Below the pieces are notes generated by a model. It made no database searches and was not told where the DNA came from. It saw only the letters and a program-made list of their open reading frames with translations. The position numbers and the translations under genes are program-made. From an archaeon (GTDB lineage: Archaea > Thermoproteota > Nitrososphaeria > Nitrososphaerales > UBA183), in the NCBI GenBank assembly GCA_021828185.1, contig JAKASI010000024.1, positions 1-9,132 of the forward strand: a stretch of DNA of 9,132 bases. Reading direction: 5' to 3'. Of this stretch, positions 1 through 5,214 are shown in pieces (positions within the stretch are counted from its first letter, which is position 1; each line of letters starts with the position of its first letter).

Positions 1-464
1 CACAAATTAGGCTCGGCGGGTAATCCCAAGGTGGCCGCGAGTGACTCGGGCTGGCCAAGGTCCCTCGCTCCAGTTAGTTACTTATCGAGGGTAGAGGTGC
101 TTACTTTGTTCGGAGAAATACTGTGACCAACTTTCCAAGAGCTATCCATCGTTGTCCCGAGAGGTCTATGAGGCGCTCCCTCCCGCTTCCACGGCGAGTC
201 TGGTTGACACCCTGAAGTTCGAGGAACGTTACGCAGTTCCTTGTCCCTCGGCGACCTGTCCCCGACTATTGATAGACCAAATGCCGAAAAGGGAGGGGTT
301 GAATTGACTCTCCTCGGAAAGTGGCTTGGTGTTTTCATGACTCCGTCTACAACTTGACCTTCCCCGATTGTGGTATCGGCGTCACCCGTTGTTTGCCAGC
401 GATGAAATGCGGGCCGAGTATCAGTGTCAGATTGAACCTCTCGAATCTTAGAGAAACGAGGATC
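1..464. other. Intergenic stretch with no recognisable gene
   Basis: This 464 bp stretch lies downstream of the minus-strand winged-helix gene. The longest minus reading frame here (78-338, 86 codons) has low complexity and a composition rich in Ser, Pro and Arg, with no motif I recognise. A plus frame is open from base 1 to a TGA at 124-126 and could be the tail of a gene outside the window, but nothing identifies it. I looked for the conserved cores of RNase P RNA, SRP RNA, 5S rRNA and C/D-box guides and did not find them. A short inverted repeat (GGAAC at about 220, GTTCC at about 237) is too weak to call a terminator. Confidence 0.5.
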
Positions 465-1151
465 TTACTGGGCGGAACCGGGGTGTCTCAAGCTCTTCAG
501 CCGCTGGTCCAGCTCCGACGCCACTTCGACGAACAGGGACAAAGAGGCGAAGATTTCGTCTCGGACCTGACCCTCGGGGAGCTCCTCGGCCAAGCTCAGG
601 AGGTGCAGGTACCTGTCTTTCAGCCCCCACTTGACGAACCTCTTCCCCCACCAGACCCCGCCGCTCAGGAAGTCCTTCAGCGATATCGCAAACGTCTTCC
701 TTTCTTCGTTCTCGAGCTCCTCCCTCTTGAGCGTAAGATTGTACTTCACCAGGGTGTCACTAACCAGAGCGAGCCGTTCCTTGACCCTGCCGGCATCTTT
801 GTCCAAGGACTTCCTGAACGTCCTCGAAAGGAGAGAGTCGAGGTCGAGGAGAAGGTCGTAGCATCGGCCCAAAGCGATGGTCAGGCGCGCGTTCGACATA
901 ATATCGGGGTCATCCTCCTCCACCGCAACCCTAACGAACCTGATGCGTTCAAGTTCGCGCTTCCCGGATTCGGTCAGGATGTATTTTCCCGCCTCGCATT
1001 TTTCTATCAACTTCATTTCTGAGAGTGATATCAGGGTCACATAGACTGTCTTGTCGGGCCTTCCAAGTTCTCTGACTATGTCGGAATAGCGCTTGGGTTC
1101 CTTGGTAAGGAGTTCGAGGAGGGACGCTTTGACGGAGACCTCTTGGTTCAT
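465..1151 (-). CDS. Winged-helix DNA-binding protein, unknown helical C-terminal domain
   Basis: A 228-residue protein. Residues about 6-70 look like a winged helix-turn-helix: a helix (ASLLELLTKEP), a YSDIVRELGRPDKTVYVTLISL segment that fits helix-turn-recognition helix, then a wing ending in YILTESGKRELERI. That ending is typical of archaeal ArsR/PadR/MarR-like regulators. Residues about 75-228 are highly charged and predicted helical, with no transmembrane segment and no cysteine pairs; I do not recognise this half. It may be a dimerisation or ligand-binding domain. The ATG at 1149-1151 is chosen because it directly precedes the first helix and has a TATA-like element about 45 bp upstream. 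It ends facing the empty 1-464 stretch and stands apart from the surface-protein gene, so it is probably monocistronic. A regulatory role is inferred from the fold only; the target is unknown. Confidence 0.75.
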   Translation of the reverse strand: MNQEVSVKASLLELLTKEPKRYSDIVRELGRPDKTVYVTLISLSEMKLIEKCEAGKYILTESGKRELERIRFVRVAVEEDDPDIMSNARLTIALGRCYDLLLDLDSLLSRTFRKSLDKDAGRVKERLALVSDTLVKYNLTLKREELENEERKTFAISLKDFLSGGVWWGKRFVKWGLKDRYLHLLSLAEELPEGQVRDEIFASLSLFVEVASELDQRLKSLRHPGSAQ

Positions 1152-1491
1152 GGCCTGCTCACTGGGTAGGCTGGCTCATAGGTACATAGCCTGATATATT
1201 CCTACCGGTGCAGTAGGTATGCTAACCAGGTCGGAGGCAAGGTCAACCGTAATTATCCTGCCTCTCAAGGCGTTCATCGCCGCGAAGCTCGGGTCGCGTC
1301 TGCTCTTAGGGAAGTTGATGCTGGTGGAGCCCGACGTCATCCCGGCTACGGAAATCGTAGGAAAGGTGGGGACCTGGGTCGCGATCATCCGGGCGGATTC
1401 GAGGAGATGACCATGCCCAACCTCCTACTGTTCTTGCTCGCGATGTTCATCGATAGGGCGCTACGTTTTGAGAAGTGCAAAGAAAACATGG
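1152..1491. other. Intergenic region with weak small-ORF candidates
   Basis: About 340 bp separate the winged-helix gene start from the hairpin behind the surface-protein gene. On the plus strand a 63-codon frame (1219-1410) ends in TGA and overlaps by ATGA a second frame (1407-1568, 53 codons) with a hydrophobic N-terminus (LLLFLLAMF) and a GAGGAG stretch just upstream. On the minus strand a 70-codon frame (1176-1388) occupies nearly the same bases and ends 24 nt before the winged-helix ATG. All show similar purine bias at first codon positions, so composition does not decide between them. No family is recognised in any of them. They may be small genes, a decayed gene or chance. Confidence 0.3.
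1192..1202 (-). promoter_or_regulatory. TATA-like box, possibly bidirectional
   Basis: The sequence reads GGAATATATCA on the minus strand, about 45 bp upstream of the winged-helix start codon, which would give a leader of roughly 20 nt. The core is nearly palindromic (GATATATT on plus), so it could also serve a plus-strand transcript starting near the ATG at 1219. Assignment rests on sequence and spacing alone. Confidence 0.4.
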
Positions 1492-1513
1492 GGAGAGCCC
1501 GTGAAGGCTCTCC
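1483..1513 (-). terminator. Hairpin terminator of the surface-protein gene
   Basis: A perfect 8 bp stem, GGAGAGCC (1492-1499) and GGCTCTCC (1506-1513), encloses a 6-nt loop. Read on the minus strand it begins one base after the stop codon of the surface-protein gene and is followed by CCATGTTTTCTTT. That is a stem-loop plus T-rich tract. Archaeal termination usually depends on the T-tract alone, so the stem may instead stabilise the 3-prime end. Confidence 0.6.
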
Positions 1514-1514
1514 A

Positions 1515-2489
1515 TCAGACGGGGAGTGTCGTGTTGGCGTGTGCCCGAGCTTCCGGCTTCGACCTTGACCTGTAGACGAAGTACCCTACAGCAGCCGCCA
1601 GCAGCACGACGACCGCTCCAAGCTCCATGTAGCCCGCCGAAGACGCGGGCGCCGGAGCCATGACGAGGTAGTCGCCCTGGGGGATGGCGTAGCCACGTAC
1701 CGCTATGACACCTGTCGGGTCAGAGGTGGCAGACAGCGAGTAGTTCTGTCCGTTGTCGTCAATGGAAGAAGTGAACTCGGAAGTGCCAGAGATGGTCTTG
1801 CTGAAGGTGGTCGTGTTGGTGGCCGAGTCGTAGTTCTTGGTCCATGTGCTCAGCGGAGTGTCGAGCTGAGTGAAATTGAGAGTAGGTTGACTCCAGACGC
1901 TCTTGTCCCCGAACGACCCCAGCATGAAGCCCAGGGCTGTCTCCTTCGAGGCTAGCGAGGCCTGGATGGCCGAACCGACCATGTTGATGTCTGTCATATG
2001 GTCTCCCATGTCGATGTTCATGGTCCCCTGGACGACGAAGGACCGCCATTTCAGGTTGGCCACCACCGAGCCGTTGACCATCTGGAAGACGCCGGACACC
2101 CACGCCGTGACGTCGGTGACTTTGGAGATGACCAAGGTCGTGGCGTTGCCCGTGGACGTGTAGTCCAGAGCCACGGACATATTCTTCACCGCGATGTGGC
2201 TTTCTTCATCATCGAAGCTCCCCTGGAGTTCCATGGCGCCCCCCGACCCGCCCGTGAAGGACGAGTTCAGCTTGAGCGCCGAGCTCACATTCCGGAGGTA
2301 CTCCGACATGCTGGAGTTTGCCGGGTATGTGAATACGATGCGGGTTGTGCTGACGGTGTCGACCTTGGCAAGCCCAGTTGTCGGATTCAGGTTCACGGTG
2401 AGGGTCGATGCAGCGACCACTGGTGCGACTGAAAGGAGGGCGATGACCAGCGCTGTGAGTGGGAAGATACGCTTCGCGATCTTTTCCAT
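1515..2489 (-). CDS. Secreted, membrane-anchored surface glycoprotein-like protein
   Basis: A 324-residue protein with the layout of an archaeal type I surface protein. Residues 1-27 form a Sec signal peptide: basic MEKIAKR, hydrophobic LTALVIALLSVAPVVA, then AAS as the likely cleavage area. The ectodomain (about 28-280) is rich in Ser, Thr, Val and Asn, shows beta-type alternation, has no cysteine, and holds nine N-x-S/T sequons (for example NSS, NVS, NMS, NAT, NGS, NFT, NTT, NYS), so it is probably N-glycosylated. A Pro/Ala/Ser linker (APAPASSAG) leads to one transmembrane helix at about 288-306 and a short basic tail (RSRSKPEAR). I recognise no enzymatic or binding domain. The ATG is supported by the signal peptide beginning at residue 1 and by a TATA-like box about 28 bp upstream, implying an almost leaderless mRNA. 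A cell-envelope role is inferred from topology only. Confidence 0.8.
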   Translation of the reverse strand: MEKIAKRIFPLTALVIALLSVAPVVAASTLTVNLNPTTGLAKVDTVSTTRIVFTYPANSSMSEYLRNVSSALKLNSSFTGGSGGAMELQGSFDDEESHIAVKNMSVALDYTSTGNATTLVISKVTDVTAWVSGVFQMVNGSVVANLKWRSFVVQGTMNIDMGDHMTDINMVGSAIQASLASKETALGFMLGSFGDKSVWSQPTLNFTQLDTPLSTWTKNYDSATNTTTFSKTISGTSEFTSSIDDNGQNYSLSATSDPTGVIAVRGYAIPQGDYLVMAPAPASSAGYMELGAVVVLLAAAVGYFVYRSRSKPEARAHANTTLPV

Positions 2490-2513
2490 GTCTGCCCAAG
2501 CCGCCAGTTTTCG

Positions 2514-2522
2514 GGTTAAACC
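2514..2522 (-). promoter_or_regulatory. TATA-like box for the surface-protein gene
   Basis: The minus strand reads GGTTTAACC here, centred about 28 bp upstream of the ATG at 2489. That spacing predicts a transcript starting within a few bases of the start codon. It lies in the 71 bp gap behind aIF5A, so the surface-protein gene can be transcribed separately from aIF5A. Confidence 0.45.
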
Positions 2523-2560
2523 TACGATTTTGAACGATGGTACAGCGGCCCGGAGGGTGC

Positions 2561-2971
2561 CTAGCTTCCGCCTTTGACCCGCATGATCCGGTTGCGGCCC
2601 ATCATTGCCCAGTACTCTACCTCGGCCCCAGGGGCAAGGTTCCCGCTGAACTCTGCCATCTCTTCGGGGGTTGGCTTCGCCGTCTCGAGGACTTCAAAGG
2701 TGGCAAGGTCCATGATTTGGACCGTGTTGTCCATGATCGATGTCACCTGTCCCGACCGCTTGTCTATCATGGGGATGTCCACCCTCGACTCCGCCGGCGC
2801 CACGTAGCTCTTCTTGGACCCAGTGAAAAGCGAGAGGGCGACGAGCCTGACCTTCGCGCTGCCGTGCTTCCCAGGCTTGAAGTGTTCACGGCTGACGACC
2901 TTGCACGGCTCATCGTCGATGATGATGTAACTGCCTTCTTTCACACTTCCGAGTTCAGCAGGCCTGCTCAA
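2561..2971 (-). CDS. eif5A: Translation initiation/elongation factor aIF5A
   Basis: A 136-residue protein, the usual length for archaeal IF5A. The N-terminal SH3-like domain (about 1-70) carries the basic loop HFKPGKHGSAK. In this family the lysine of PGKHG (Lys35 here) is modified to hypusine or deoxyhypusine by deoxyhypusine synthase. The C-terminal OB-fold (about 72-136) ends in EVEYWAMMGRNRIMRVKG. The protein binds the ribosome E/P site and relieves stalling, notably at proline runs. The start is TTG at 2969-2971: an in-frame TAG lies upstream with no ATG or GTG between, and the family alignment needs MSRPAELGSVKEG. No Shine-Dalgarno is evident. A TATA-like box about 35 bp upstream predicts a leader of roughly 10 nt. 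It is divergent from nob1 across 136 bp, and both serve the translation apparatus. No deoxyhypusine synthase gene is in the window. Confidence 0.96.
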   Translation of the reverse strand: MSRPAELGSVKEGSYIIIDDEPCKVVSREHFKPGKHGSAKVRLVALSLFTGSKKSYVAPAESRVDIPMIDKRSGQVTSIMDNTVQIMDLATFEVLETAKPTPEEMAEFSGNLAPGAEVEYWAMMGRNRIMRVKGGS

Positions 2972-3002
2972 TGATAAACGGGGTGTGCCTCGCCGAACAA
3001 GC

Positions 3003-3010
3003 TAAATAAA
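3003..3010 (-). promoter_or_regulatory. TATA box for aIF5A
   Basis: The minus strand reads TTTATTTA, a good archaeal TATA element, centred about 35 bp upstream of the TTG start. The implied transcription start is near 2980. It stands out as the most AT-rich stretch of the 136 bp divergent intergenic region. Confidence 0.6.
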
Positions 3011-3107
3011 CGTCTCATCGGCTGACCATCCTGTCCGAGTAAATGGTGCTGCGACTGCCGTCCGCTTCTTCGAAAAGGCAAGAATGAATCCTTGAAGGCG
3101 TCACCAA

Positions 3108-3602
3108 TTGTCTGAGCCGGCGTACGTCCTGGATTCCACGGCGTTCTACGCCGGGATCCCCTACCAGGGGAGCGGCCGCTACTACACGACCTACCTCGTC
3201 TTGGAGGAGGTCAGGCACCACAGCGTGGGGTCGTCTCTGATTCACTCCCGCGTCCAGGTGACTGAGCCGTCCATGGAATCTCTGAACAGGGTGAAGATCA
3301 CGGCGGTCAAGACAGGGGACATCGGAGCCCTCTCACAGACGGACCTCTCCCTCCTCGCCCTGGGCCTCGACCTGATGAACGGGGAAGGGGGCGTGAACCT
3401 TGTTTCCGACGACTTCGCGGTCCGGAACGTAGCAGAGGTCCTCTCGATACCACTTGCGCCGACTTCGATGAAGGGCGGGGAGTGGAAGAACATCACTTGG
3501 AAGATCTACTGCAGGGGGTGCGCGAAGACATACACGAACCCCAAGCTGACTGCCTGCCCCGTGTGCGGCACCCAGCTCGTAAGGAAGGCATCGAACAGCT
3601 GA
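3108..3602 (+). CDS. nob1: Nob1-type PIN-domain rRNA endonuclease with zinc ribbon
   Basis: A 164-residue protein matching archaeal Nob1 in length and order of parts. The PIN nuclease domain (about 5-118) shows the expected acidic residues: Asp9 in VLDSTAFYAG, Glu33/Glu34 in LVLEEV, Asp79 in SQTDLSLLALGLDL and Asp101/Asp102 in LVSDDFAVRNVA. A C-terminal zinc ribbon (about 130-157) has the pairs Cys135-x2-Cys138 and Cys150-x2-Cys153. The family cleaves the 3-prime end of the small-subunit rRNA precursor in late 30S maturation. The TTG at 3108 is the start because the upstream in-frame ATG (3084) is closed by TGA at 3093 and a later start would remove Asp9. No strong Shine-Dalgarno is present. 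Promoter elements are not clear; an A-rich stretch near 3072 is only a guess. A weak hairpin follows the stop. Confidence 0.93.
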   Translation: MSEPAYVLDSTAFYAGIPYQGSGRYYTTYLVLEEVRHHSVGSSLIHSRVQVTEPSMESLNRVKITAVKTGDIGALSQTDLSLLALGLDLMNGEGGVNLVSDDFAVRNVAEVLSIPLAPTSMKGGEWKNITWKIYCRGCAKTYTNPKLTACPVCGTQLVRKASNS

Positions 3603-3604
3603 GG

Positions 3605-3630
3605 CCCGGGACCAGACCGGGGTTCCTTTA
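3605..3630 (+). terminator. Possible hairpin terminator after nob1
   Basis: CCCGG (3605-3609) and CCGGG (3617-3621) form a 5 bp stem with a 7-nt loop, starting two bases after the nob1 stop and followed by GTTCCTTTA. The downstream T-tract overlaps the TATA box of the next gene. The short stem makes this a tentative call. Confidence 0.3.
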
Positions 3631-3633
3631 TAC
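3626..3633 (+). promoter_or_regulatory. TATA box for the ferredoxin gene
   Basis: CTTTATAC is centred about 29 bp upstream of the ATG at 3659, which predicts a start site within a few bases of the ATG and so a leaderless mRNA. It indicates that the ferredoxin gene is transcribed independently of nob1, whose stop lies only 24 bp upstream. Confidence 0.6.
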
Positions 3634-3658
3634 CAGAAAAGCATCCAAAGGGATTCCC

Positions 3659-4024
3659 ATGGACTGGGTCCTGCCCGTGTTCGCAGCAGGGGGTGCCGTG
3701 CTACTTGTGACCATGTACAAGCTCTCTCAACTGTCGAAGGAGCCAGAGGGGTGGTGGACAAGGGCGCTCCTGCAGGACCGGCGAGTGAAGGTGAGGACAG
3801 ACTGGAACCTGTGCATGGGTGCCGGGAGCTGCACCGAGTTGGCCCCGGGGACGTTCAGGCTAGACTGGAGCAAGAAGAAGTCGAGGTTCGACCCCGCCCC
3901 ACTAGAGATGCTGGAGGACAAGACCACCAAGGCAGAGGAGGTCTTCAGGGCCGCTCAGTCGTGCCCCTACAGGGCGATCATTCTGGAGGACCTTGACACA
4001 GGGGACCGCCTCTTCCCCCAATAG
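3659..4024 (+). CDS. Membrane-anchored ferredoxin, [3Fe-4S]-type motif
   Basis: A 121-residue protein. Residues 3-20 (WVLPVFAAGGAVLLVTMY) form a single N-terminal transmembrane helix, followed by a polar linker and a ferredoxin domain at about 43-113. The cluster motif is Cys52-x2-Ala55-x2-Cys58 plus a distant Cys102-Pro103. This CxxAxxC...CP arrangement, with CMGAGSC and SCPYRAI, is typical of the single-cluster ferredoxins that serve cytochromes P450 and related oxygenases and bind [3Fe-4S]; the fourth cysteine of a [4Fe-4S] site is replaced by Ala55. Its role is electron transfer, here presumably at the inner face of the membrane, to an unknown partner; no oxygenase lies nearby. An upstream in-frame reading exists from 3482, but it overlaps nob1. 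The ATG at 3659 fits the TATA box and starts the hydrophobic helix. Confidence 0.82.
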   Translation: MDWVLPVFAAGGAVLLVTMYKLSQLSKEPEGWWTRALLQDRRVKVRTDWNLCMGAGSCTELAPGTFRLDWSKKKSRFDPAPLEMLEDKTTKAEEVFRAAQSCPYRAIILEDLDTGDRLFPQ

Positions 4025-4080
4025 GATTGCCAGTCCAAAGGTAAACTCAGAGACACCAACTAACTCCGGAAATACTACCA

Positions 4081-4108
4081 GTTTATATACAACTGCCCTT
4101 TGTATACC
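4081..4108 (+). promoter_or_regulatory. TFB promoter with two TATA-like elements
   Basis: GTTTATATAC (4081-4090) is a strong TATA box predicting a start near 4112 and a leader of about 12 nt. A second element, TGTATACC, lies at 4101-4108. Two CAATTG palindromes follow (4108-4113 and 4121-4126), the second containing the TTG start codon. The first TATA is the likely main element; the roles of the others are unknown. Confidence 0.5.
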
Positions 4109-4123
4109 AATTGTGGGTAGCAA

Positions 4124-5089
4124 TTGAGATACCCTAGGACATCCGCTCTACAAGTTTCGGATAGGTGCCCCCAGTGCGGGAAGAGCAGGCTGGTGGAAGA
4201 CGCCAACACCGGCGAGCTTTCCTGCAGCAACTGCGGCTTCGTGGTCACCGAACGCTCCATCGACCAGGGGCCTGAGTGGCGGCTGTTCAGCGACGACAAG
4301 GGGGGGGACAGAGCGCGGGCCGGTGCCCCTACATCGATTACCTACAGGGACATGGGGCTCTCTACGATGATCGGGCGTTCCAACCGGGACGCGTCAGGAA
4401 GGGCTTTCGACTCGCCCATGAGGAGCAGTATCGACAGGCTCAGGAAGTGGGACAACCGCTCACCTGCCTTCGGCAATCAGGAGAAGAACCTCAGCATTGC
4501 CCTGCGCGAGCTTGAGAAAATGGCGGACAAGCTCGGAGTATCCCAGGCGGTGAGGGAAAGGGCAGCATACATCTACAGGAAGGCACTCGACCGCGGCCTT
4601 CTGAGGGGCCGCTCCATAATCGGAATATCTGCCGCGTCCCTCTATGCGGCCATGAGGGACACCGAGACTCCCAGGACCCTTAAGGACATCGCGGCGGCGG
4701 AGAACCTCGACAAGAAGGCAGTTGCCCGCGACTACAGGATACTCGTCAGAGAGATGGACCTGACCATGCCAGTGGCGGACGCGGCCAGGAACGTCAACAG
4801 GATCGCGTCTCGCGTAGGGTTGTCGGAGCGGGTGGCGCGCAAGGCAATAGAAATCGTGAGAATCACCGAGGAGAAGGAAATCTCTGCTGGCAAGTCTCCC
4901 ATGGGGCTGGCGGCAGCATCGCTCTACCTCGCTGGTGTCATCGAAGGGGAAGTCAAGACCCAGAAAGAGATAGCCGAAGCCGCGGGCGTCACAGAGGTCA
5001 CCGTCCGGAACAGGTACAAGGGGTTACGCGCAGACCTTGGCAAGCAGCTCGGCCTTTCGGAGGCCGAGCCCCAGATTCTGGCCCATTAG
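4124..5089 (+). CDS. tfb: Transcription initiation factor B (TFB)
   Basis: A 321-residue protein, normal length for archaeal TFB, the TFIIB homologue. An N-terminal zinc ribbon uses Cys15-x2-Cys18 and Cys34-x2-Cys37. It is followed by the B-reader/linker stretch (about 48-100, with GPEWRLFSDD and DMGLSTMIG), then two cyclin-like repeats at about 115-205 (IIGISAASLYAAMRD) and 210-305 (PMGLAAASLYLAGVI). A helix-turn-helix in the second repeat (KEIAEAAGVTEVTVRNRYK) contacts the BRE beside the TATA box. TFB recruits RNA polymerase to TBP-bound promoters. The start is TTG at 4124: an in-frame TAG stands at 4118-4120 and no ATG or GTG exists before the zinc ribbon. The following gene is 125 bp away with its own TATA. 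Archaea of this group often carry several TFB paralogues; I cannot tell whether this is the main one. Confidence 0.96.
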   Translation: MRYPRTSALQVSDRCPQCGKSRLVEDANTGELSCSNCGFVVTERSIDQGPEWRLFSDDKGGDRARAGAPTSITYRDMGLSTMIGRSNRDASGRAFDSPMRSSIDRLRKWDNRSPAFGNQEKNLSIALRELEKMADKLGVSQAVRERAAYIYRKALDRGLLRGRSIIGISAASLYAAMRDTETPRTLKDIAAAENLDKKAVARDYRILVREMDLTMPVADAARNVNRIASRVGLSERVARKAIEIVRITEEKEISAGKSPMGLAAASLYLAGVIEGEVKTQKEIAEAAGVTEVTVRNRYKGLRADLGKQLGLSEAEPQILAH

Positions 5090-5183
5090 AGGCACCACCT
5101 GCGGCGACGCACAAGTTTGGGGGAATCCCCTGCGAATCCCTCCGTGGCTGTCCAGGGCGGGTCAGGGACCAACCGGCCCCACT

Positions 5184-5192
5184 GTTTAGATA
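5184..5192 (+). promoter_or_regulatory. TATA-like box for the MFS permease
   Basis: GTTTAGATA is centred about 27 bp upstream of the GTG at 5215, predicting a leaderless transcript. This supports both the GTG start and transcription separate from TFB. Confidence 0.5.
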
Positions 5193-5214
5193 GAGTAAGC
5201 GAAGGCGGACTGAA

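Noticed and set aside
78..338. Minus-strand 86-codon frame
   Set aside because: No promoter, ribosome-binding site or recognisable motif, and its amino-acid make-up looks random.
321..1022. Long plus-strand frame of 233 codons
   Set aside because: It is antisense to the winged-helix gene, whose DNA-binding domain is recognisable. The plus translation has no recognisable domain.
2537..2974. Plus-strand frame of 145 codons over aIF5A
   Set aside because: The minus strand encodes an unmistakable IF5A with the PGKHG loop; the plus frame is its shadow.
3482..3658. N-terminal extension of the ferredoxin frame by 59 codons
   Set aside because: It overlaps the nob1 zinc-ribbon region in another frame, and the TATA box sits 29 bp before the ATG at 3659, where the hydrophobic helix begins.
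5090..5214. Inverted repeat GGGG-AAT-CCCC at about 5119 as a TFB terminator
   Set aside because: The stem is only 4 bp with a 3-nt loop and no T-tract follows.
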